A stretch of 64,000 nt of DNA, taken from NCBI GenBank assembly GCA_963921335.3, contig CAWUFC020000001.1, positions 1,302,001 to 1,366,000 on the forward strand, written 5' to 3'. How positions within the stretch are numbered: the first letter of the stretch is position 1; every line of letters starts with the position of its first letter. The notes below the pieces were generated by a model. That model was given only the letters and a program-made list of their open reading frames with translations, ran no database searches and was not told where the DNA came from. Shown one piece after another: positions 33,418 through 42,304 of the stretch. The translations under genes and the position numbers were made by a program. The DNA is from CAWUFC02 sp963921335. GTDB taxonomy: Bacteria; Pseudomonadota; Gammaproteobacteria; Pseudomonadales; Halieaceae.

Positions 33418-35346
33418 TTATTCGGTCATATCCGGATAGGGATTCTCGGTGGGCAGCACAATGGTGTTGGCCAGACCCTTAACACTCAGCGTACCTCGCT
33501 CAATGCTAATGTCCTCATCGGCAATCATGCCCTCGCCAAAGCGGTAGATCGGTGTGTATTCGCCGTGATCGGCGTCCGCAAAATACTCCCGGGCGCGAGC
33601 CGTGCTCTGCTCGCGCTTCTCCCGGTAGCTTTCAATCGCTGACTCACCATGTCGCTTCGCGAGCATCTGTTCGGTGCGCGCCGGTGACAGCACCACAGCC
33701 GAGGCATTGTTACCGCCAAAGCCCTTGGAGTTCAGAGTCGCGACTTCCAGATCGCCGGGGTCGCGCTGTTGGTGCGCGGCGCCAAGCTTTAAGCGCTGTT
33801 GGTGCACGTCGTCCGCCACCTCATCAATGGTGGTGATGCCGGGCAAAATACCATACTCAAACGCACCCAGAGCCGCCGCCAGCTGATCGCCGCTGGCCGG
33901 TGCGATGGAGTGCCCCAGGTAGGCTTTAACAGCCACTACGGGCCAGTCATTGATGTCGAAAGCCTCTGCCACCTGGTCAAAGATCTGCGATTCTGTGACT
34001 CGATTTTGCGGGGTACTGGAGCCGTGAGCCAACACAAAGCTCTTCTTTTGCAGTGCCTCTTCTCCCGCTACAGCAACGGTTGCTGCGGCGGCCTTGGCCA
34101 TGGTGATGTGGTTGCCGGGTCCGGGTGCCGTAATCGATTTCTTGATGCCGTCCGCATCAATGAACACGTCTGTGATTGATCCCAGCAGCGGCGCCCCCAA
34201 CTCGACGGCCAGTTCGTCGTCCATCAGCACAAAGTACTGACTGGCTTCGCCGATGGTAAATCCACAATTGGTGCCAAAGGGCCGACTGGCACGCCGATGA
34301 TCAACCTGCTGATCACCGTAAACCTTGATCATGTTCTCATCGGTGGCCAGAGCACCCATGGTGCCAAAGCCATCCATCAATTCCGGGCCAATGGGTGCCT
34401 CGCTGTTACCGACCATGGCTACCCGTACTTTACCCGCCTGGATATCGGCAACGGCAATGCGCAGGTTGGAGAGAAAAGTGGCACAGGCGGCGACTGAGCT
34501 ACTGGCGATACCCACGTTGGCCAGCACATAGGCGTTGATAAAGTCAGTGGGCATGGAGTTGATGCCCATAGTCAGCGCCTTGGTGGTGACCCGCTCACCT
34601 TTCATGCGGGCTTGTTGCATACCGCCATAACCGCTCTGGTCCATCTGCCCAAAACCGCTGCTCGAATAGACGCCCACCTGGTCTGGATTGACGTGTTCAA
34701 GAATGGTGTCCCACTCAATGCCGACGGAGCGCAGTGCGTCGGTGGCGCCAAACAGGGCCATCTGCAAGCCGCGGGGTTGAAAGCGGGAGTTGTACAGCTC
34801 AGCAATATCGAAGCCGCTGGGCAACTGGCCGGCGGCCTTAACCGGGAAATCGCGGACGTTGTCCAGCTTGACGTTGAGCTCACCTGCGACGGTCACCAGC
34901 ACATGTTTCTCGTCCCGTTCTTCCACAGACCAGTTGTTGGGCATTTGCAGCGGCAGCTGGTTTTTTGCCATCACGAACTGAATTTCCCCGGTGTGTTGTT
35001 CCGGGTCGGGAATGAAGGTGCCGTTGGACTGCCAGTGCAGGGCGTCGACGTCAAAGTATTCGGGTTCAATGCGACGCACCAGGGTGCCATCCAGTACCTG
35101 CTGCCCATAGTGTTCTGCCACCTCGGCGGCGGTCAGTAGCTCACCCGCTTCGCCGGCCTCGGTATCGCGGTAGTGCTGCTCACCTTCTGCAGTGACCAGG
35201 CCCATCATGACAGCCAGGCCCACCAGGGTCTGAACCCGCTCTGATTCAGGCAGGACATCAATCACCATGCGCCGAAAGCTTTGGAATCCAGAGGTACGGC
35301 CCGCGGCATTGACGCCGCCCATGCCGACAATTACAGGTAGTCGCAT
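33418..35346 (-). CDS. fabY: FabY-type beta-ketoacyl-ACP synthase
   Basis: A 642-residue thiolase-fold condensing enzyme much longer than FabB/FabF. The catalytic Cys is in SSVAACATFLSN, the two His in AHGSSTPQNRVTES and VKAYLGHSIAPASGDQ. The start LPVIVGMGGVNAAGR, RRIEPEYFD, NSRFQPRGLQM and SKGFGGNNASAVVLSP closely recall Pseudomonas aeruginosa FabY (PA5174), which starts fatty-acid synthesis from acetyl-CoA and malonyl-ACP in place of FabH. GGGAG is upstream of the ATG. Single gene, divergent from a short-chain dehydrogenase. Confidence 0.88.
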   Translation of the reverse strand: MRLPVIVGMGGVNAAGRTSGFQSFRRMVIDVLPESERVQTLVGLAVMMGLVTAEGEQHYRDTEAGEAGELLTAAEVAEHYGQQVLDGTLVRRIEPEYFDVDALHWQSNGTFIPDPEQHTGEIQFVMAKNQLPLQMPNNWSVEERDEKHVLVTVAGELNVKLDNVRDFPVKAAGQLPSGFDIAELYNSRFQPRGLQMALFGATDALRSVGIEWDTILEHVNPDQVGVYSSSGFGQMDQSGYGGMQQARMKGERVTTKALTMGINSMPTDFINAYVLANVGIASSSVAACATFLSNLRIAVADIQAGKVRVAMVGNSEAPIGPELMDGFGTMGALATDENMIKVYGDQQVDHRRASRPFGTNCGFTIGEASQYFVLMDDELAVELGAPLLGSITDVFIDADGIKKSITAPGPGNHITMAKAAAATVAVAGEEALQKKSFVLAHGSSTPQNRVTESQIFDQVAEAFDINDWPVVAVKAYLGHSIAPASGDQLAAALGAFEYGILPGITTIDEVADDVHQQRLKLGAAHQQRDPGDLEVATLNSKGFGGNNASAVVLSPARTEQMLAKRHGESAIESYREKREQSTARAREYFADADHGEYTPIYRFGEGMIADEDISIERGTLSVKGLANTIVLPTENPYPDMTE

Positions 35347-35468
35347 ATCTGCTCCCGGCTCAAAAGGAGTATTTTAACTGACCATGCAAGCCCTCAGCAG
35401 CAACTGGCAGCGCAACTTTTACCATGATCTACTAGGCTATTTCAGGGTTTAAACAAGGAGTAAGTACA

Positions 35469-36212
35469 GTGACTCAACGGATAGCACTGGTAACCGGGGC
35501 CGCTTCTGGCCTGGGAGAGGCTATTGCCCAGCGTTTGGCAGCAGATGGCCTGCACGTGGTAGTGGCAGACATAGACCTGGAAAACGCAGCCCGTGTGGCT
35601 GATGGCTTGGCCAGCGCCGAGGTGATGCGGCTTGATGTGAGCCAGGAGGCAGACTGGATAGCGACCATGGCCGCCCTGGATGGCGGTCATGGACGTCTTG
35701 ATGTGTTGGTTAACAACGCGGGTATCACCACCATGGGTTCCATCGAGGACCTGACCCTCGAGGCTTTCCGCCACGAATTCAGTATCGATGTGGAAGGGGT
35801 ATTTTTGGGAAGTAAGCATGGCATTGGCCTGATGAAGCGGCAGGGCGGCGCCATCATTAACATGTCCTCTGCGGCGGGTATCAAGGCCGGTTCCCATTTG
35901 TGTGCCTACAATGCCGCCAAAGGCGCCGTGAACATGATGACCAAATCCATCGCTTTGTATTGCGCTGAGCAGAAGTACAACATTCGCTGTAACTCGGTAC
36001 ACCCGGGCGCTATTCATACCGCCATCATTGACAAGACCCTGGCACAGACTGACGATCCAGACGCACTGATGGCGAGTTTTGTGGCGTCCCACCCGGTGGG
36101 ACACCTCGGGCAGCCCGGCGATATTTCTGCGATTGTGTCCTATCTGGCATCGGAAGAGGCGACATTCGCAACAGGTGCCCAGTTTGTGGTCGATGGTGGC
36201 ATGACCCTGTGA
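35469..36212 (+). CDS. Short-chain dehydrogenase/reductase
   Basis: A 247-residue classical SDR: NAD(P) motif TGAASGLGEAIA, DIDLEN (acidic residue after strand 2, favouring NAD), NNAGITTMG, catalytic Ser in INMSSAAG and Tyr-Lys in YNAAKGAVN. Substrate unknown. GTG start with AAGGAG eight bases upstream. The stop overlaps the GTG start of the next hydrolase gene (GTGA), so the two are coupled. Confidence 0.9.
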   Translation: MTQRIALVTGAASGLGEAIAQRLAADGLHVVVADIDLENAARVADGLASAEVMRLDVSQEADWIATMAALDGGHGRLDVLVNNAGITTMGSIEDLTLEAFRHEFSIDVEGVFLGSKHGIGLMKRQGGAIINMSSAAGIKAGSHLCAYNAAKGAVNMMTKSIALYCAEQKYNIRCNSVHPGAIHTAIIDKTLAQTDDPDALMASFVASHPVGHLGQPGDISAIVSYLASEEATFATGAQFVVDGGMTL

Positions 36213-37087
36213 CCATTGTCCGCCTGGCACTGGCGCTGTTGCTGTTCGCAAGTGGTCCTGGCTGGGCCGGCGACACGCTGCTCGACCAGGTATTCGCCAA
36301 GCGGCCCGAGCGCAATCTGATGCTCAATGCCTACCTGCCAGCCTCAAAAGAGCCTGCACCGGTACTGCTCTATGTCTATGGGGGCAGTTATATCAGCGGC
36401 GATCGCAATGTGCTGTCGGAGCAGGGCGCCGTCATTGGCTTGCGGCAACATGGTGTGGCAGTGATTACCTTTGATTACCGCTATAGCTCGGAGGCGGTGT
36501 TTCCCGCACAGGCACATGATGTGACCGCAGCCATGTGCTGGCTCAGGGACAGTGCACCGCCCGAACTGCAGCAGCGCCTGAACCTCAAAAAACTGGTGTT
36601 ATGGGGGCATTCGGCGGGCGGTCACCTGGCCATGCTGGGGGCAGTTGGGGCGCACTCACCTGAGATCATGGATCCCTCTTGCGGTGATGAGCTGCCAGCG
36701 GCAACCGGGGTGGTCAGCTATTTTGGAGTATCGGATTTCGACGGCATTCTCAACGCGCGGAGTACCGATGCGGCGCGCAATATCGTCGAGCAACTGTTTG
36801 GAGGACCGCTGGAGCAGCATCCAGATCGGGTGCAGCAGGCCAGTGTGCTCAATAAGTTGGGTTCACACAGCCCGCCTGCGCTATTGGTGCACGGCGATGC
36901 CGATCCGAGGGTGCCTTACCAGCAATCAGTTCAACTCATGAAGGCCTACCGAGCTAACAGGTTGCCAGTAACTTTGATGACTATTCCCGGCGGCATGCAC
37001 GGACGTGGCGGCCCTCCAGGTCAGGGCTTTGGATCACGGGTTTTAGCCGACCATACCCGCGATTTTATTCTGCGTCAGCTGGAGTAA
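36209..37087 (+). CDS. Exported alpha/beta hydrolase (BD-FAE/esterase-like)
   Basis: A 292-residue protein with an N-terminal signal peptide (about 1-20, ending GWA-GD). The hydrolase body has the oxyanion segment YVYGGSYISGDR, nucleophile elbow GHSAGGHLA, the acid in VHGDADPRVP and the His in GGMHGRG. Similar to carboxylesterase/feruloyl-esterase-like proteins; substrate unknown. It is coupled to the preceding SDR and overlaps the convergent Old Yellow Enzyme gene by 13 bases. Confidence 0.82.
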   Translation: MTIVRLALALLLFASGPGWAGDTLLDQVFAKRPERNLMLNAYLPASKEPAPVLLYVYGGSYISGDRNVLSEQGAVIGLRQHGVAVITFDYRYSSEAVFPAQAHDVTAAMCWLRDSAPPELQQRLNLKKLVLWGHSAGGHLAMLGAVGAHSPEIMDPSCGDELPAATGVVSYFGVSDFDGILNARSTDAARNIVEQLFGGPLEQHPDRVQQASVLNKLGSHSPPALLVHGDADPRVPYQQSVQLMKAYRANRLPVTLMTIPGGMHGRGGPPGQGFGSRVLADHTRDFILRQLE

Positions 37088-38130
37088 GCGGGGTAGTCGG
37101 AGTAGCCTTCGGCATCCGGGCTGTAGAGCAGCGCTTGGTTGGTTTCCGCCAGTGGCAAGTCATTCTGTAAGCGGTAAGGCAGGTCCGGGTTGGCAATAAA
37201 GGCGTTGGCAAATGCCGCCGCCGTTGCACCGCGATTGCTGATTGCATCTAGCGCGCTGCTTGCGGTCAAACCGCCATTGATCACAAACGGCCCTTTGAAA
37301 AAGTCCGTGGCTAGCGCGTTCACATCGAGGGGGCTAGCGCGCATCAGGTGCAGGTAAGCGAGGCCCATATTGCTGATCTGACTGAGCAGAAATTCAAAGG
37401 TTTCTTTGGGGTTCGGGTCTTTTACATCGTTGAACGGAAAGCCCGGGCAGACTCGCAGGCCCACCCGGTCGGCGCCGTCCACACTGGCCATTGCCGCCAG
37501 CACTTCTTCGACAAAGCGCGAACGATTGGCGAGACTGCCGCCGTATTGGTCATCGCGCTGGTTGCTACCCGGAGAGAGGAACTGCGCGGGCAGGTAGCCT
37601 GAGGTGCCGTGAAGCTCCACACCGTCAAAGCCTGCTGCGTAGGCGTTTACGGTCGCTTGTCGATACTCTTCAATGACCTCCGGTATTTCATCGCTGTGCA
37701 GGGCGCGGGGATCGCTAAAAGGCTTCATACCAGCCTCAGTGAATACTTCCCCTTCGGCAGAAATTGCTGAAGGTGCGACGGTCTCAGAGCTGGCGCTCTT
37801 GTTGTCTGCATGAGAGCAGCGACCGCAGTGCATGATTTGCAGTACGATCTGGCCACCTTCAGCATGCACGGCTTCGGTGACTTTCCCCCAGCCATCGATG
37901 TGTTGCTGATTGACGATGCCGGGGGTGCGGCAATAACCCTTGCCGTTTTCAGAGGGATAGGTGCCTTCAGCAATCACCAGGCCGGCGCTGGCGCGCTGAC
38001 GATAGTAATCGGTCATTACCGCAGTGGGATTGCCCTTATCGTCGGCTCGGCTGCGGGTCATGGGCGCCATCACCACGCGGTTCGCCAATGACAGGCGGCC
38101 GAGCGAAGTGGGTTCGAACAAACTGCTCAT
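37075..38130 (-). CDS. Old Yellow Enzyme family NADH:flavin oxidoreductase
   Basis: A 351-residue FMN TIM barrel of the NemA/OYE type: NRVVMAPMTRSRA, GYLPAQFLSPGSNQRDDQYGG, and the phosphate-binding FVINGGLT. The active-site pair that is normally His-x-x-Asn (HGANGYL) reads HGTSGYL here, so the substrate-orienting Asn is Ser. Also LQIMHCGR replaces the usual LWHVGR. It may reduce enones or nitro compounds with changed specificity. Coupled by ATGA overlap to the upstream MFS transporter. Confidence 0.88.
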   Translation of the reverse strand: MSSLFEPTSLGRLSLANRVVMAPMTRSRADDKGNPTAVMTDYYRQRASAGLVIAEGTYPSENGKGYCRTPGIVNQQHIDGWGKVTEAVHAEGGQIVLQIMHCGRCSHADNKSASSETVAPSAISAEGEVFTEAGMKPFSDPRALHSDEIPEVIEEYRQATVNAYAAGFDGVELHGTSGYLPAQFLSPGSNQRDDQYGGSLANRSRFVEEVLAAMASVDGADRVGLRVCPGFPFNDVKDPNPKETFEFLLSQISNMGLAYLHLMRASPLDVNALATDFFKGPFVINGGLTASSALDAISNRGATAAAFANAFIANPDLPYRLQNDLPLAETNQALLYSPDAEGYSDYPAYSS

Positions 38131-39335
38131 TGGGGTTTCTCCAGTTTTAGCGGGATCAAAGCCAGTGCTGATACTACGGTCACTCCAGCGAAGACGGTCA
38201 TGCCCAGTTGATAGCTGCCGCTGGCGTCATAGAGTCGACCCATGACGGTGAAACCTGGCATCACTAACACGGTAATGATCGGGCCCATCAGCCCCATAGC
38301 CTTACCATAGCTAATCAGCCCAAAGGCCTGCGCCATCATCGATCCCCAGACTGGCAGCATGCCACCGGTGGCGAGACCCATCAGCGCCGCAGCAAGCATC
38401 AGCATGGTGTAAGAAGGTAGTGTGATCAGAATCAATAAGGTCAGGGCCACCAGGGCGATGGCAATCCACAGGCCCACTTTGAGGTTGATCTTGTCCGCCA
38501 GCACACCAAATACGATCTTGCCGACAAAGCTGGCTATCGCCAGCACCATAATCAGTCTCGAACTGGCACCGCTGTCGTGGCCCAGGTCGGCGGCATAGGG
38601 TGCCAGGTTGGCGAGTACAGCAGAGTACACACAAAACAGCAGACCCAGCGATAAACCGATATACCAGTAGGCAGGGGTGCGCAGTATATCGCCCACGCTC
38701 AAAGCGGTGCTGGCAGTTCCCGCCTGCGCCTGGGCGGCATTGCCGCCCTCTATTTCCAGGCCAATGTCTTCCGGCTTTCCGCGAATGGTGGCCACCACAA
38801 AGGGCAGCACCAGAACAATCGCTGCCAGCGCCATATTCTCCAGAGCTGAACGCCAGCCTGAGGTTTCAACCCAGTAGCTGATCAGGGCGGGTACGACCAG
38901 ACCACCGGCCGAGGTACCGATAGCGGCAATCCCCAGGGCTTTCCCGCGGCTAGTGCTGAACCAGCGCGATACGGTGGTGGATGCCGCCATGGAGCCACCC
39001 ATGGCATTGCTGATGGCATAGACCAGCCCAAACACGATCACGTACTCAGTGATGCTGCCCGCATTAGCTGCCCAATACAGGCCCAGTGCGAAGACGATGA
39101 CCCCGCCGCTGATAATGCTGCGCACTGAATAACGATCCAGTAGGGCACCGGCAACCGGTGCCGCCGCCAGCCCCACCAGCGTGCCGATGGTCATGCTGTA
39201 CATCACCTGTTCCAGGTTCACATCAAACTCTGCGCACACCGGGCCCACCAATAGGCTCACGGAATAGGTGAAGAACCCCACAATCAGCATCTGGGCGACA
39301 AATGTGCCGGCGACGACATACCAACCAAAAAACAT
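38127..39335 (-). CDS. Major facilitator superfamily transporter
   Basis: A 402-residue membrane protein with twelve predicted transmembrane segments. The loop 2-3 region DRYSVRSIISGG and the second-half counterpart ADKINLKVGLWI follow the MFS pattern; the overall type is like oxalate/formate or monocarboxylate carriers. Substrate unknown. ATG 39335 is chosen with AAGG seven bases upstream; the frame extends to a TTG at 39371. It overlaps the OYE gene by ATGA, suggesting uptake of an OYE substrate. Confidence 0.85.
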   Translation of the reverse strand: MFFGWYVVAGTFVAQMLIVGFFTYSVSLLVGPVCAEFDVNLEQVMYSMTIGTLVGLAAAPVAGALLDRYSVRSIISGGVIVFALGLYWAANAGSITEYVIVFGLVYAISNAMGGSMAASTTVSRWFSTSRGKALGIAAIGTSAGGLVVPALISYWVETSGWRSALENMALAAIVLVLPFVVATIRGKPEDIGLEIEGGNAAQAQAGTASTALSVGDILRTPAYWYIGLSLGLLFCVYSAVLANLAPYAADLGHDSGASSRLIMVLAIASFVGKIVFGVLADKINLKVGLWIAIALVALTLLILITLPSYTMLMLAAALMGLATGGMLPVWGSMMAQAFGLISYGKAMGLMGPIITVLVMPGFTVMGRLYDASGSYQLGMTVFAGVTVVSALALIPLKLEKPQ

Positions 39336-39610
39336 GCTAATACCTTGATTTTTATTGAAAAGTGGCAGCAATGCCTAACTTGCAGACTGGCGTTTGCGAC
39401 CGGTGACATACGCTGCATCTTTGTGGCCGATTGTGCAAGTGCATAGAAGGCCACAGAAGCTATCGAAGCCCATCAGGAATAAGCTTGTGAACCAATCGCG
39501 CCAAGGCGATAGGCGGGATTTGGAGAGGGCGCTGGCATAGCTGAATAAACTACTGCCCTGTAGCCTATGGTTTAGACTGACGCTTCTGCATGAGTAACAG
39601 GAAAAATCTG

Positions 39611-40882
39611 ATGACTGACGAACACGACCAATCGGTCGATCGCAAGGCCAGTTGGTCTCAGCCACCGCGCCCGGAGTGGTTGGCAGCGATGAATGAAGAG
39701 GGCAAGACCTTCGATTTGCCGGCGTTGGTGCCGCTGGACGCTGACTCGCTGGTGGCAGCGGCCTGCCGGCAAACCGGGCTCACTGATTTTGGCGAAGACT
39801 ACTGGCGAGGGCCCCTCGAAGCGTTATGCCAGGATCTGGAGGGCGAGGCCGAACTTAACCTCATGGGCCGGCTGATGGCCCGATCTGATGCAGTGATCTG
39901 GCTCAGCAATCGTCTGAAGATGGTCGATCTGTTGAAGCAACATCCGGAGATTCTGGACGAGAAGATCGAGGCCCCAACCTTTATTGTTGGCCTGCCACGT
40001 TCTGGTACCTCGATTTTGTTTGAGGTGCTGGCACAGGACCCGGCTTTCGGTGTGCCCCTGTTGTGGGAGGCCATTTTGCCGTTTCCTCCACCAGAGGCGG
40101 CGACGTATGGCAGCGATACCCGTATTGAACAGGTGGATCGCCTGGTGACTCAATGGAACCGCGTGGTACCCGAGTTCGCCACCATTCACGAGATGGGTGG
40201 TTCGATACCCGCTGAGTGTGGCAACCTGATGACGGGCAGTATGATCAGTGATCAGATCGCCTGTCTCCAGCAGGGCACGGCTTATGCAACCGCCTATGCC
40301 ACGGCGGACATTGGCCACGCCTATCGTTATCACAAGCAAATGTTGCAGGTACTGCAGTGGCGCAATCCGCGCAAGCACTGGTTGCTGAAAGCGCCAGCGC
40401 ACCAGAACTTTCTTCCGGCACTGCTGGAGGTATACCCGGATGCGCGCATCATTCAGACCCACCGGGACCCCATTAAAACCATGGCCTCAGCTACCAGCCT
40501 GATGGGCTGCCTCTACTATATGCGCAGTGATAAAGCCTTTGATGCCGACGCCTTTGCCAACATCATGCAGGGCGAGGCTACCGCAGCCCGTTTGGAACTG
40601 GTCATGGACCAGCGCGAGCAGGGTCTGGTACCGGAGTCGAACATCTATGACTCCCGCTACCAGGATCTGATGGACGATGCCATGGCCTGTGTCTCCGGCA
40701 TTTATGATCACTTTGGTATGAGCCTCACCGACGAGGCGCGCCAGCGCATGCTCGATTACCTGGCCGGCAAACCCAAGGGCAAGTTCGGCGCGCACAAGTA
40801 TTCCGTTAACGACGATGAATTGGCCGAGCGTCGCTATTTCGCGCGCTATCAGCAGGCCTATAATGTACCCAATGAAACTTAA
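39611..40882 (+). CDS. Sulfotransferase-family protein
   Basis: A 423-residue protein with the PAPS 5'-phosphosulfate loop FIVGLPRSGTSIL (about residues 120-135) and the 3'-phosphate region IIQTHRDPIKTM. It belongs to the large sulfotransferase_3 group common in marine bacteria and actinobacteria, where acceptors are mostly unknown. The ATG at 39611 has AGGA eight bases upstream; ATG 39590 is also in frame. A short-chain dehydrogenase follows 11 bases after the stop, probably in the same operon. The 250 bases upstream show no clear promoter. Confidence 0.85.
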   Translation: MTDEHDQSVDRKASWSQPPRPEWLAAMNEEGKTFDLPALVPLDADSLVAAACRQTGLTDFGEDYWRGPLEALCQDLEGEAELNLMGRLMARSDAVIWLSNRLKMVDLLKQHPEILDEKIEAPTFIVGLPRSGTSILFEVLAQDPAFGVPLLWEAILPFPPPEAATYGSDTRIEQVDRLVTQWNRVVPEFATIHEMGGSIPAECGNLMTGSMISDQIACLQQGTAYATAYATADIGHAYRYHKQMLQVLQWRNPRKHWLLKAPAHQNFLPALLEVYPDARIIQTHRDPIKTMASATSLMGCLYYMRSDKAFDADAFANIMQGEATAARLELVMDQREQGLVPESNIYDSRYQDLMDDAMACVSGIYDHFGMSLTDEARQRMLDYLAGKPKGKFGAHKYSVNDDELAERRYFARYQQAYNVPNET

Positions 40883-40893
40883 GGAGCTTTTTA

Positions 40894-41664
40894 ATGAGTC
40901 GACTGGCAGGTAAAACCGCGATTGTAACTGGCGGCGCAAATGGCATGGGTGAGGCCACCGTGCGTTTGTTCGTGGAGCATGGCGCAAAAGTGGTGATTGG
41001 CGATGTCGCCGATGAGGCCGGTGAAGCCCTGGCAGAAGAGCTGGGCGAGCAGGCCGTTTTTTGTCATCTAGATGTTAGCCAGGAAGCTGATTGGGAGAAT
41101 GCCATTACCGCTGCCCAAGCCTTGGGTACTTACAATGTGCTAGTGAATAACGGTGCGATCTTGTTGATGGCCTCTATCACGGATACCACGCCTGATGAAT
41201 TTCGTCGGGTGCTGGACGTGAACCTGGTCGGAAGCTTTATGGGAATTCGCGCCTCGATCCCACACTTTAAGGAAGCTGGTGGTGCTTCCATTATCAACGT
41301 TTCTTCCATTGATGGTTTGCATTCATCCGCAGGCCTTTCGGCTTATTCTTCAAGTAAATGGGGCGTGCGCGGCCTGACCAAGAATGCCGCAATTGAACTC
41401 GGCCAGTACGGGATTCGGGTGAATAGCGTTCATCCAGGCGGTATCTATACCGCGATGGGCGGCAAGGGTGCGATTTCCGAGGAGGACCTCGATAAGTCCA
41501 TTTATAAAGATTTTCCGATCCCCCGGGTAGGCCAGCCGGAAGAGGTGGCTCATGTGACTCTGTTCCTGGCTACTGATGAGGCCAGCTACAGCACCGGCAG
41601 TGAATTCGTGGCCGACGGCGGCTGGTTTACCGGAATGCGTAACCCGGGTATGCCCTGTTCCTGA
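40894..41664 (+). CDS. Short-chain dehydrogenase/reductase
   Basis: A 256-residue classical SDR: TGGANGMGEATV, GDVADEAG (Asp after strand 2, NAD-preferring), NNGAILL, catalytic Ser in INVSSIDG and YSSSKWGV. The C-terminal GRVG-like PRVGQPEEVAHVTLFL is typical of hydroxysteroid dehydrogenase-like SDRs, but the substrate is not known. AAGGAG precedes the ATG by seven bases. It lies between the sulfotransferase and the HCCA isomerase-like gene, with one base to the latter. Confidence 0.9.
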   Translation: MSRLAGKTAIVTGGANGMGEATVRLFVEHGAKVVIGDVADEAGEALAEELGEQAVFCHLDVSQEADWENAITAAQALGTYNVLVNNGAILLMASITDTTPDEFRRVLDVNLVGSFMGIRASIPHFKEAGGASIINVSSIDGLHSSAGLSAYSSSKWGVRGLTKNAAIELGQYGIRVNSVHPGGIYTAMGGKGAISEEDLDKSIYKDFPIPRVGQPEEVAHVTLFLATDEASYSTGSEFVADGGWFTGMRNPGMPCS

Positions 41665-41665
41665 T

Positions 41666-42289
41666 ATGAATAAGTTCGAGTTCTTCTACGATGTCACCTC
41701 GCCCTGGACTTACCTGGCCTTTGCCGGTGTGCAGCCTATCGCCGAGCGCTATGAGCAACGCATCAACTGGCGTCCTATTCTGGTGGGCGGTGTGTTCAAT
41801 GCTGTGAACCAGGGCCTGTATGAGTACCGCGAGAAGGCATTTGCCGATGAGCGCCGTATGTCGGCATTCATCAAGGACTTGAGCGATTGGGCCAGCTACC
41901 GCGATATTCGTATTGGCTGGCCGGAATTCCATCCTGTCAACGCGGTCAAAGTAATGCGTGGCTGTCTGGTGGCGGCAGAGCAGGGCAATCTTGTGGACTT
42001 TTCCCGACTGGCCTTTGAAGCCTACTGGGGTGACCTGCGTGATGTGTCCAGCGATGAGGTGTTATCAGATCTCGCGCAGCGTGCGGGCATGGAACCAGAG
42101 TCCTTCTTACAACGCCTGGGTGAGGCCGATATCAAGGAGCAGCTGCGGGCCAACACACAGGAATTGATTGATCGCGGCGGTTTTGGATCGCCGACCATGT
42201 TTATCAACGGCGACGACATGTATTTTGGTAATGATCGTTTAGAACTGGTTGAACGGAAGTTGGCTGCTCTAACGGAACTCGCTGGCTAG
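41666..42289 (+). CDS. DsbA-family protein, 2-hydroxychromene-2-carboxylate isomerase-like
   Basis: A 207-residue thioredoxin-fold protein with an inserted helical domain. The start FEFFYDVTSPWTYLAF matches the HCCA isomerase/kappa GST group, with Ser rather than Cys at the active position, so it is not a thiol oxidase. FGSPTMFINGDDMYFGNDRL near the end is the conserved cis-Pro and substrate region. Members isomerise naphthalene-catabolism intermediates or act as GSTs. ATG 41666 follows the SDR stop by one base. GAPDH-like genes follow. Confidence 0.88.
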   Translation: MNKFEFFYDVTSPWTYLAFAGVQPIAERYEQRINWRPILVGGVFNAVNQGLYEYREKAFADERRMSAFIKDLSDWASYRDIRIGWPEFHPVNAVKVMRGCLVAAEQGNLVDFSRLAFEAYWGDLRDVSSDEVLSDLAQRAGMEPESFLQRLGEADIKEQLRANTQELIDRGGFGSPTMFINGDDMYFGNDRLELVERKLAALTELAG

Positions 42290-42304
42290 GCGGTAGGGAG
42301 ATTG

